From Rhea pennata (Eukaryota > Chordata > Aves > Rheiformes > Rheidae): a stretch of DNA of 64,000 nucleotides. The position numbers and the translations under genes were made by a program. Shown piece by piece: positions 36,720 to 47,661 of the stretch. The first letter of the stretch is position 1. The number at the start of each line of letters is the position of its first letter. The notes below the pieces were generated by a model. The model worked only from the letters and a program-made list of their open reading frames with translations, was not told the origin of the DNA and searched no databases. Location: contig NC_084663.1 in NCBI RefSeq assembly GCF_028389875.1, positions 215,536,876-215,600,875 of the forward strand. Reading direction: 5' to 3'.

Positions 36720-39700
36720 CCCCAGAAACTTTAGTTACAGGAGTTACAGCTCCTCAGATCATTTTGTCTTAAATATCATCTCTGTGAGGCACACCAGACT
36801 GTTTCAAAATTTCCTTATTTACCATTCTTCTCCACGCATCTGTAGGGATCTCTGTGGTAACAAATTACAACAGAATACAATGGACTCTCTTCTGTGTCTT
36901 GGAGAAATACAGATGCCTCTCATTTAGGGTGAATGGATTTTTTTTCTACATTGGGGGCTGGCATCTAACACAAAACTGAGTAGGTCTGTGCCTTCATCCA
37001 TAAATTCAGAAATGATAACCTCAGCCTTCACTAATTTAATTCTTAAATTCTGAGCAATACCTTTTCAAAAGCTCACCCATCACTCAAAAAATCTCTTAAA
37101 ATCCATCTAGTAAAATTTCTTTGATGAAACCAGACCTTAAAGCATGGTAAGCTATTGCTTTTTCTTCTGAACCTCTCCAAATGAACAAAGGCTGCTGCTC
37201 TGGGCAGTGTTAGCATCCAAGAGGAACACCTTGTTTTTCACCAATGAACAATTTGAACAAGCGAGATAGGAACATGTCTTCGTCCACACAGCCTTATTGG
37301 GCTGTAATACTGCAAAATTCATGTCTACTGTGGTAATCTGCCCTACACAGCAGATTTATACTGGAGTGGCCTTTCTTTCAAGCTGAGTAACATCTGGGGT
37401 ACAGCAACAGCATTGTGGGTCTGCACATACACACACATACACTCCATACGGGGATGGATTTCAGTTTGTGCAGAAAAACTGCAGTGAAGTAAGTCCAAAT
37501 AATGCTGTGCCTGTCTCTTTTCAAACTTCTGAGGGTGGCTCAGCTACAGAAATGGTAACTGGGAATATTATTTTTATCCTTGTGATTAACTGCTGTGTAA
37601 CATTCAGACTGAAGACTGCTTGGATATCCAGGAGGCAAGTAAGATTTCATTCCATTTAAAGAGTTTGTCAGAGTTCTCATGCTCATTATTTCCATTCCTA
37701 GCTCCTTCAGTTTCTTTGCCCAACCTACACATCCAAAAGGTTGCCCAAAAACAGATAAAACACTAAGCATGTGAGCAGAGAGAAACAACTAAGGCTGTGC
37801 TCTACAGTCTCCTCCTCCTTGCCAGGCTCTCTGCATCCACAGATCCTGCTGCAAAAAACCTACCTCAAATGAATGTTTTTTGGTTGTTCTAAATATATAT
37901 TGCAAAAACACAGCTTAGACTGCTCCCGTTACTCCAGCTCTGTGGCAATTTTTTCCAGATTTACCCTTTCCTCTTCAAAATATTGAGATTAAAATACTCA
38001 TTTTTAGGAAGAGGTGGTGAAAAAGCCCTAAAGTATTGTTCTTGTCACGCAAATCTCAGTACTTGGAAAACACTCTGCATTGTCCAAAATATTGGTGGGC
38101 TTTTATTCTCTTCTCACACTTCTCAAATTTGCTTCCTCAGTCCACTGGAATATGAAAGCTAAGATAAAATAAAAGACTAGAATGTGGAAACAAAAGCATT
38201 TTCTCGTGCTCTGCTCTGTCTGATATCCACTATGTCCAGTCACTGCCCTTACTGTTCTGCTGTGTGCTCCCTTTCCTGAAATAGTGGTCATCACCAGGAC
38301 ATAATTTCCAGACATTTGTCATCACATCCTAAATGAGTCCACGGAGTTTAGCAGAGTTCAGGGAGCCAAACCACAGCTCGCTGCCAAATGGAGGCAGTCG
38401 CGCTCCCACCCCTTCCCGTGCCATTTCTCCTCTGTGTGCTCATGTCCTGCTGTAGGTTCACCTTGTGCTGCTTTGGGCACTTGTCCATCTTGTGTTATGC
38501 TTATATCCTGCTATTAATGCACATAGATAAGAAGAGAGTCAAAGGGAGAAGGTGACAAAGGCCTGACTCCGAGTCAGCTTGAAGCCCTGAACCCCTGAAT
38601 GCTTCATCTTTCTGTACTCTGAAAAGCAGCTGGTACAGCCACAACTTCGCTTCCTAGCTAATCACAGCATGCCTGTTCCTGGTGAGAGTCTACCACCCCG
38701 CCCACGACTATGAGTACAAACCTTTGACTAGCTGTAGAAATTGCTTAACTTTCCTAGCCTCAGTCTCCCTTCCCTCTGCAGACATCCATAGTAGAGACCT
38801 TTCTCTGGTATCTGAGGATACACTACGAAGACTTTCAAATGAGTTTCAGCTGAGAACCCATCCTGCTAGGGATTAAAAGTCACACAACAGGCAGTGAAAA
38901 TGCCAGAGATTGAGGTCACAACAGCAACACTCCTATACTGCTGCTGCCTTTTTCTGCCAGTTAACTCAAGATGAAAAAGCAATAAATGCATGCAGTTTGG
39001 CTTAACTTGATGTTATGCAGGAAGATTACTGTGCCGTTACATACTTCATTAATGGGTAATCACATAACACCTCAGATTTCAGAGACATTTTAAGAAGCAC
39101 ATTCTTTATATCAAAAAATCTGTGACGCATCCCAGTCTGTTTGATTCAGCTTTTTCACAAGATGCTTACTCAACATTGTTTGCTTTTTAATCACAGTACA
39201 TAAAAAGAATGGGTACAACAAGGTTCTTCAGATGCTGCACTGCAGAAGCACTGAATACATTTCAGACTGCTGAGCTATTTTACAAAAAGGGATAATGAGA
39301 ATGAAATACTTTTTCCCCTGTACATGAGAATTCTTGCCACCTCTTTTCTGAACAGCTGTAATAACTTATCTTGAGGTGACAGAGCAAAAGGTGTCAGGAA
39401 CGTAGCTACTAGTGAGGAGAAACGCTTTGCATGTCTACCAGCTCGTGTTACTGCCTCCAGAGCAGAGCGCAGCCACCCGCCTCTCGGCTCTGCTACATGA
39501 AGGAAGGAGTTTGGCTTTCTGCCCTTGTTTTCTCAGCACTTCCTCCTCCATCCCCGGTTTTGCTTTTGCTTCTCACTCACTTCCTCTACACTGACAGCCC
39601 TTAAATGGCCCTGAGCGCAGAGATTAGATAGCACAGTGACTACTGTCCTCCACAGCATCCTACCATCTCTCCCAGCAGTTCAAAGTCCCCAGAAATGGCC

Positions 39701-40425
39701 CGACTAAACTGCCCAAAGCATCCTCATTCCTATCCGACAACTTCTGTTGTCAGTTCTCCCGACGCTGACAGCATGCAGAAAGATGAGGGAAAAATAAACA
39801 GAACTGAATATCATGTAATGCAGGGGACATGGTATGGATTAAAAAATTCACATTCAGGCGTAATTCTGCAAAAACAGTCATTTTTCCTCAGAAGTTGTAG
39901 GCTGCCACCTTGCAGCATTAGAGAAAATAGACACAGCTTGCCTCGCAGCACCATGTGTGCCAGCTAAACCCTCGCCGGAAGACAGAAAAAGCACAAAATT
40001 CTGTATACTCAACAATTTCAAATTACCCCTGCTGACCCCGGAGCGTCACTGTTACACAGAGCGGGCCCACAGCTGGAAGCAAGTTAGCAGCAGCAATCCT
40101 TCATCACCTGATCAAATGCAAACATGGAAAAAAACGATTAAGAGCATGCGTGGGTGCAGCCAAAGGTGCCAAGCTGACAGATAAGAGTGGTAATCTCCTC
40201 CGGCGAATGCCAGGCCTGGCCCCATAATCTTGCTTTATTTCAACAGCATTTTCCCAGCGCAGTGGGGGCTGACTGACATCTACATGAGGATACACGAGGC
40301 TTGTCAGCCAAACAGCGCTTAAAGAGTGACAGGGTGTTAAAAATAAACAAAAAGGGAACTGGCATGCAAGCGTGCTGTTACACTGGCAGGTGTAAAGGCA
40401 GAATTAATGCTGGCTTTGCAATTTT
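36720..40425. other. Intergenic, no gene seen
   Basis: About 3.7 kb of AT-rich sequence between the CR1 copy and the WDR73 CpG island. Open frames are short and their translations resemble nothing I know. Confidence 0.6.
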
Positions 40426-40429
40426 TTGA

Positions 40430-41110
40430 GACTTGGGAGGCGTCTGAATTTATGCGAACGACGGGGGCGCGGACAGCTCTGCCCTGCGTTATCAGCCGCG
40501 CTGTGCGCAGGCTCACGCACCACCCCGCCGAGCAGCGAGAGGCAGCGGCGGCTGCTCCCGAGGGAACAACGCGCCGCTCCGCGCCTCTTCCCTCAGCGAG
40601 GCGATTCCCGCCTGGCGGCAACCGGCCGCAACCGGTCGAAGCCGGCCCTGCCGCTGGGGGGGGGAGGAGGGGTGCGGGCGGAGGGGTTGCGTCACTGCGG
40701 CGCGCCGCGCGGGTTGCGTCACTGCGGCGCGCCGCGCGGGCGTTGCCATGGAGGCGGGCGGCGGCGCGGCCGAGGACGAGTGGCTGCTCGAGTCCCTGCG
40801 CCTGTGAGTGGCGCCGCGGGCGGAGGGCCCGGGGCCCGGGGCTCGCCGGGCAGCGGCCCACCTCCGCCTCGCTCTGCCTTGCAGGTACGAGGCGCTCCAC
40901 ACCTTCGAGCTCCAGACGCCCACCCGCGTTATTGAGTGGGCCCGAGGGAGCCGTGAGTGCCGGGAGGCCCCGGGGGGAGGGGGCGCGGAGCGGGCCCGCC
41001 TGGGCGAGCGGGGAGCGCGCCCCCCCCCCCGGGGAGGGGGGTGAGGAGCGGCCCCCCACCACCCCCCCGGGGAGGGCGGGGAGCAGGTCCCCCTGGGGGG
41101 GGGGGTTGGG
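40430..41110. promoter_or_regulatory. WDR73: CpG island over the WDR73 first exons
   Basis: GC content jumps abruptly near 40430. The island covers the presumed promoter, the start codon at 40748 and exon 2, and fades after G- and C-runs at about 41018-41106. No TATA box stands out, as is usual for housekeeping CpG promoters. A perfect 27-bp tandem duplication lies at 40684-40737. Confidence 0.7.
40684..40737 (+). repeat. Perfect 27-bp tandem duplication next to the WDR73 start codon
   Basis: Unit gggttgcgtcactgcggcgc plus gccgcgc occurs at 40684-40710 and again at 40711-40737 with no mismatch. Each unit holds TGCGTCAC, whose complement has a CRE/ATF-like TGACG core, and a 12-bp palindrome gcggcgcgccgc. 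The second unit ends 10 bases before the ATG, so the pair is in the core promoter or the 5' untranslated region. Confidence 0.9.
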
Positions 41111-44100
41111 GAGCGGGCCCCACCGGGGAATGGGTCTTACAAGCCCCCAAGGGAGACTGGGTTGTGCTGGGAGAGGAGGAATCAGGGACTGGGTTGTACC
41201 AGGGGAGGAAGGATTGCTGGGCAGGGTGGATCAGAGTTCAAGCTGGACCCTAGCAGGGCTCTGGGGTCTGACCCCGGGTGGGCCGGGTGGGGGGGTGTCC
41301 CTCACCATGTCCCTGGGTCCCCCCGCCCAGGTGTCTGCGTGGCTGGGTATGGACACTCCGGTGGGAACGAGATCCTGCAGTTGCTCCCACCCCCAACGCT
41401 GCAGTCAAAGGAGACTCAGGTGGGTGTCGTGGCCGGATCACCACTGGACCCCTCTGTCCGCTCCGGCATCACGCAGCTGGAGTCTGCCAGGCGACTCAGT
41501 GCTGCCTTCAAGCTAAGCCTGCCTGTGCTGGGATGGGGAAGTGCCAGGCTTGACAAGCCACTTTGACAGCGGCTCAGCCAGGTCTCAGCAGCTTTGGTCC
41601 ATAACGAAAGCATATGAGTCACCTGGCTGCTGTCCAGTTGAGACAGTGCCTGCTGCCAGTCCAGTCGTGCCCTCCTGTCGCCGCTCTGCAGGCAGGTAGT
41701 GCCATAACAACTTCCTCTTGAGGGGTATGGATGAAAGCAGGTGGTTGGGAAACATGAGGACTGAGGAGACTGAGGCAAATGAGGAGGAAGGGACTTGTCT
41801 GAGATGCATTATCCCAGAGGACCATGTTGCTGTCTTAGCTGGTGTCTGCCAGGGTGGCACTTGTGACTTGGCACAGTCCAGAGAAACCCCACTTGTGAAT
41901 GCTGCTTCACCTCCTGGGACACTTGATGTAGCATTGGCATCTCTTTGCACCTGTGGCAGGCCACGTGGTCCGCGCTGTGTGCCGTATTTTCCATGGTGCT
42001 TTTGCACTTTGGTCTTCTCAGCCCCTCCAAGCGAAACAGGAACGCTGAGGTTGGCCCTCAGGCGGGTGACCTCTAAGGTAAAGCAGAATGCGGTATTTGG
42101 TCCCTGGGTAAGCAGGTATTGGTCCTGAGCCAGGCGTGCACGCGCTGTCAGCAGCCCAGTCAGAAGTTGGAACTTGTAGCAGTAGTTATACAGAGATATC
42201 TGAGACATTTTAACCTCTCCTAAATAGGACCTTAAGGCTAATGGACTCATGCTTCTCAGCAGTCCCTCGTTACATGCTGCTGAGGAGTGCTTTACTGTCC
42301 GAGTCACTGAGTCCTGTGTGACTTACGTTGCTTATGTTCAAGCTCTCTAATCAGCCTTGGGACCCCTTGCATTCTCCTGGAACACAGGAGTCCTCACCTT
42401 CTGTGCTAAACTGCACAGTACTTCTCTGTCTCTCTTCTAGAGTTCTTGGCAGTGCCTTTCTCCGCATTATTTTCTTTCTTCTAACTATTTTTCAACTTTT
42501 TCGGGATCCTGTGATCTTACTGTTTAAAAAAGCATTAATGAACAAGCAAGACCATGAGAGGCTTTGCCTTATGTTTTTGTCCTTTGTGGGACAGCTGACC
42601 GCATCAAGCTCTGCGTCATTAGAAGTGAAGAAATGACTTTGTCTGCCTCTGATTTCTAGGGTCTGTGTCCAGAGAGAGATTTCAAGGTGGAATGTGGTGG
42701 ATTTTCAAACCGCCCAGTGTACAGCCTGAAACATGTTCCAGACACCAGGTATAGCTGCGTGGTCTTTCCAGGCAATGCCGGAGAGGGAGGTGGGGCTTGT
42801 CCCTTGGGAATGCCTTTTCCTTGCCTTCCACTCCACAGATACTGCCAGTTTTAAGTGCAGTATGAGCCTGGGTGAGGAGGTGCTGGCCAGTGACATGTAG
42901 CAGTCCTGCTAATGTCTCATCTTTGCATTTGGAGTGGAGCAGGCTGCAGGGTGCTCAGTAAAATGGAGGACACCCTGTAGCTGCAGTACTTAAGGCTGCT
43001 GATGTGCGTGTCTTGTGAAGCAGCTGGCTCTGTTGCTTGGTTCCAGTGATGTTATTATGAACAAGTAGGAAAAGAAACAATTAGAGAGAGGAGCCTGATG
43101 ACTTCTGGCAGGAATATGGGAAATTATTTGCATCTCCTGATCCCTGCAAGCCTTTAAGGCATTCCCTGTGGCAATGGAATTGAAGCTGTTGGCATGGATT
43201 GCTAGATAACTTGAATCTTTGGCTTTGAGAAGTGAGCCAGCAGGGGCTGCTGAAATTGGTGTTGATGGCTCACCTGGCATCTGTCCCTATTTCACTCCTG
43301 AGCAAGGCCTTTTCCTTCCCCCCCACTTCTGCATTTGGAGTTCCATGGAGTAGAACACCTTCTGGGGGCTTCTGCAAGGCTCTGGGGCTCAGCTCGTAGA
43401 GCAGGATGCTAACAGCTGCTGTAGCTGCTCTATAAGTGCTTGCGTGTACAGATTCAGAAGATTTTCCCACAATTATTTTAAGGTCGTGCAAACACTCTCT
43501 CTGGCTGGTTCACTTCACTTGTTCTGCTCTTTCCTCCTGTGCAAGACTGTGTTGCACTTCTCCCTGTGAAGCTGTTTGCACCTTTCTTCATCTAGTGGTG
43601 TTGTCAGAGTGCTAATAAAATGCTGTTGCCATGGATTGCATTTACCTGGGCTGCAGAATTCCCTGGTATGAGGAGTTGGGGATAACTGTCTTTTTTGGCT
43701 CCATCTCTGCTCCAGGCACAGATAGGAGCTCCGCAGCATAGGAACAGTGGCAGAACACAACTGTGCCCATCACAACTGATTTGTCCTGGGCCAGGAGAAG
43801 GTGGCTGTTCTCTGCTCCTGAAGGATTTGTGTTGTTTTTTTGGTTTTTTGTTTCCTCAGCTTGTTGGTGACGAGTGGCCCACCAGACAGCTCCCTCCAGG
43901 TCTGGCAGGTGTCAGCAGAGGACTCTGGTAAGGGAGCATATTTCTGGTTTTGAGTAGTTTCTCATTGCAGTCTTTGATTTGGTAGTGTCACTAGCAACTA
44001 TCCTTGCTGGTCTCTCTGCTTTCTGGATATAAAATGAGGAGAGTCAGTGAAATCCTAGGAATGCCTTGCTCTGCTATAGGTGACTGCCCCTGCGTGGGAA

Positions 44101-47100
44101 TGGCTGAGGAAGGGCATGGAGGCAGGCATCTTCACTGAATCTCTTCAAGTGATGAAAGATACAGACTTCACATTTAAGTCTACGTCTACTCCTAAGGCGA
44201 TCAGCTGATTTAAGCCTGGCTCAGTAGCTTTCCACTCTTTGCTCTTATTTGTGAGCTGTTACTCATACAAACAAAAATCCTACTCATATAATTAGCATAA
44301 TATTGCCTTAATAACTCTAAGGGTTAGAAATAGTTCTGTACGTCAGCTCTTGGGAGGTACCATGAATCGCCTCACTTCTTCAAGCCTCTGGTTTGCTGCT
44401 TCTGGAAAAGGGTTAATGTTACTTTGTTTTTTCTTCTCTGGAGATATTCAAGGCCCGCCTGGATTCAACCCTGTCTAAGATGCTGTAGGTGACCCTGCTT
44501 GAGCAGGGAGGTTGGACTAGATGATCTCCAGAGGTCCCTTCCAACCTTACTGATTCTGTGATTCTTATGAAACACTTTGAAACCATCAAAAAGGAAGTGC
44601 AAAATGTTATTAGGAGTTTGTTTACTGTTTTTAATTGAAAGTAAACTTCCTACGTCATAACTTTTTCCATGGAATTTACTAGATTTTTAAATGGCTTGTT
44701 ATCTATCCTTGCATGATATGTTGGGAAGAGTGGCTTTTGTCTGGGAAGGAGGTTAGTTATGATTTGATTTTTGTACAGGTTTAGTGGGTCACTTTGCATC
44801 AAAGATTGGATTACTTGCACCCTGACCGTTTTTACAGCTGCTTGTATCTCTCTTCCAAATAGATGTTATTAAATCTGTAAGTGCCATTCCTACAGAAAAT
44901 GGCACTGGGCAACCTTGGGCAAAAATTGCAACAACTTCTGCCAGAGCCCCGTGGGTCCTTCATGGCTCAGGACTCAACAGCATCCAAATTACGGAAGTTG
45001 AATCAAAGAAAAATGTCTACATGGCAGGTATTCAAGCAAAGTCTAATCTTATCTGTGTTTGGAAAGTTGGGGCTTGGGGAAAGCAGGAGTGTAACTGCTC
45101 AAGTGGGAAACGCTTCACCCCATTATGGGGTGCTTTCAGGTACATGCCGAAAGGCCTGAAATTATTTTTAAAAGTATGATTGTATAGAATAAAGAGATCA
45201 CAATGCTCTAGTTAAACTTCAGCTTCTCACTGCTGCTCTTGGCAGTGATTTTCCATGCTGCTGACTAAGATTCATGCTCCTCTGAGAGCTCCACAGACAA
45301 TTTCAGTCCAAAGAATCGGGTTAGCAGAGGGCCACTGTGTGTGTTGTTTCCTTATGCTAATTGGTTTATATAGAACAATGTGGATTAGGCAGTTCTCATG
45401 TAAGCAGCTGTGGCAGCATATTGAAGTGGAGAGGAGGAGGATGAGATCTCCACTGAGGAAGGTGACAGGGCCATAACATCCCTCGTTAACTCTGACTCTT
45501 TTGGGGGCTGTTTGTCACCAGCACTAACCAGGTAGGTGCTATCCCAGAGTCACGTCACTGGGTGTCCTTGAAATCAGCATCAGTTTGGTTCTTGGTAGCT
45601 CTGCGTCATCGTGGGATCTAGCCATGCGGATGGGAGGAGGGGTCGTGGCAGCTTCGTTAAGCCAGGCCTGCATCACCTCGAGATGGGAAACCCAGATCCA
45701 GCTTGTCTGAGTGTGAGGATTTGCAGAAGCAGCTGCTACCTTGTAACTCATGGAGAGTTACCAGCACCTGACTGGGTGCATTCCTCAATGTGCCTGTCCT
45801 GTCAAAAACATTGGTTGAGGGTGGAGAGATTAAGCAAGTGCTGTTTGGAGACCCTAAACTATTTAGCTGTTATGATCTTTATTCCAAGTCTTCCCAGTGC
45901 CTGCAAGCAAGGAAGATGCCTTCTCAATCCAGCATATGGGTTTACCTGTTCAGTGAGACTCAAGTCACTTCATTCTCTGGTTAGGAGAAAGGGGGTGTGT
46001 GTGTGTATGTCCAGCAGCTGTAACTCAGCATGCTGAGCAAAACGAGGCAGAATCAGCTTTGCCCAGCACGTGAGGCTCTCCTGAATCCCTCTGTAGTGGG
46101 GACTCATTGCTCCCGCTGCTGAGGATAGTGCTGGAAATATGTGCTGTGGGAGCCCTGAGCTATGTCAGGTCCTTCATGGAGCACATGCATTAGTCGCGGG
46201 CCTGCCTGGCTCCTCTCACATTTTGAAGGATGCAGACCATGCCCGCTTCACATAGAACCTGTGCAAAGATGATTCTCAAGCAGGTTCTCAATCTCTGCTG
46301 CTGGCTGTGCATGAAGAACTAACTAGAATTGTTTGAAAGCCTCCTCTAGGGCTAAGGCTAAAAATCTGCTTCCTCAGGCAGGATGTAGCAGAACCCCGTT
46401 ATGCAAATATTTCTGATGGCACTTGAGATCTACCTCTCTTGTTTGTTTGTTTTTTCTTTTAGCCTCCAGAAACAGTGAGGAGCTCAGCAATGTGGCATTC
46501 CTGGATTGCAACACGTTGCTCATCTGCTGTGTGAAGGGGCAGCTGTGCCTGGCTGACATTCGACAGCCGCAGAGTCCCTTGGAGGCTGCGTCCGTCCCCT
46601 CGGCGCCGTGTGGCGAACGGTGGTGCATGGGAGTCGGGCGCGGACCTCAAGGCTATGACTCAAGCTCCCACCTGGTAGCTCGCCTCTCGAGTGGAGGGCA
46701 TCTTGCCTTAACAGATGTAAGAAAAACCTCTGAGTCCTTGGCTTCAGCCAAGTGCAGAGTTTCCTCTCCCAGTTCAAATGCAGAGTTCCTATGCATCTCT
46801 TGGGCTCCTGCTCTGGAAGGCTGCCTTGCCATTTCAGGTATGTAGTTTGGACAGAGGTCTTCTTTCCTGGATGCTGTTTGATCAGTGTGTCTTTGCACCA
46901 AGGCCCAATTCACCCCATTTCACTTTAAACACCCTTTGGAGGCACCCGATTAGGGGGACTGCTGTCCAGAGCTGCCTCTGGAGCCAGCAGGGAGACAAGC
47001 TAATCATCTTCTGCAACTGTCTCTCTCCAATTACTGCAGAAGGAGCCCAGGGCCTGGATGTGGTTCTGTGGACTCTTGCTTCCCTCTTCTGAGAGCAAAG

Positions 47101-47661
47101 ACCACAAGCCCTGAGATGGTGCCCTGTTAGTGCCAGTGACTGCCTGGCAACTGGGATGTTGCACCAACTGGACCAGCTGAGCAGCAAGGCTGCCTCTTGG
47201 CCAGTGTGTCGCAGCTTGCGGTGAATTTGCAAGCTTTTGGGGTTTGGCCTATGTTCTGAGACAAGCTCCTCAGAGGCTTGGGCCCTCTGCTCTCGTAGAC
47301 CTTGGATCTGGGCTTTTGTCCTCGTTTTCCTCAGCAGCCCTGCAGGGAGGAAAGTTTAGCCCAGAGGGGCAGTGTGAGCAATTAGTTACTTTTTTGGTCT
47401 CTCTGACTCCCTTTTATTCAAGGTTTTGACGGGACTGTTCACGTGTATGAGACCCAGAGCTGGGATAGCTCTGGCAGGGAAGCAGAGCCGCTCTTTGTTC
47501 ACAAAGGCCACGCATTCAGCGGACTGGATGGCAGCGAAGGCCCTCCCCTGGTCACAGCGCACACATGGCACCCACAGAAACCAAGAACTTTATTGTCGGC
47601 AGCAAGCGATGGCTCTCTGCACGTTTGGGACTGGGTTCAGTCTCGTGGGAACTGTGGGTAG
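40748..47661 (+). CDS. WDR73: WDR73, WD-repeat protein 73
   Basis: Eight exons, all GT-AG and in phase: 40748-40803, 40885-40952, 41331-41419, 42660-42748, 43860-43927, 44863-45027, 46463-46837, 47423-47661. They encode 382 residues, close to the 378 of human WDR73. The start has a good context (gccATGG) and the N-terminus [19 protein letters not shown] is diagnostic. Other matches are [61 protein letters not shown]-like [29 protein letters not shown] and the C-terminal LHVWDWV. WDR73 is known to work with BRAT1 and the INTS9/INTS11 module of Integrator and at spindle microtubules; human loss causes Galloway-Mowat syndrome. No AATAAA was found within about 700 bases after the stop, so the 3' end is unresolved. 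Confidence 0.95.
44433..44567 (+). mobile_element. CR1 LINE 3' end fragment
   Basis: Reads tctggagatattcaaggccc, then gggaggttggactagatgat and ccttactgattctgtgattc, the last 130 bases of a young CR1 including its 3' tail. It lies in WDR73 intron 5 in the same orientation as the gene. Confidence 0.93.
46463..46837 (+). CDS. WDR73: WDR73 exon 7, the largest WD-repeat exon
   Basis: This 375-nt exon encodes about a third of the protein. It includes [19 protein letters not shown] and [12 protein letters not shown], which are recognisable family segments, and [21 protein letters not shown] text ([17 protein letters not shown]) forming one blade. It starts and ends in phase 1, so skipping it would keep the frame. 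Confidence 0.93.

Noticed and set aside
40407..41516. 369-codon + strand open frame over the WDR73 CpG island
   Set aside because: It is out of frame with WDR73 exons and its length reflects few AT-rich stop codons in GC-rich DNA.
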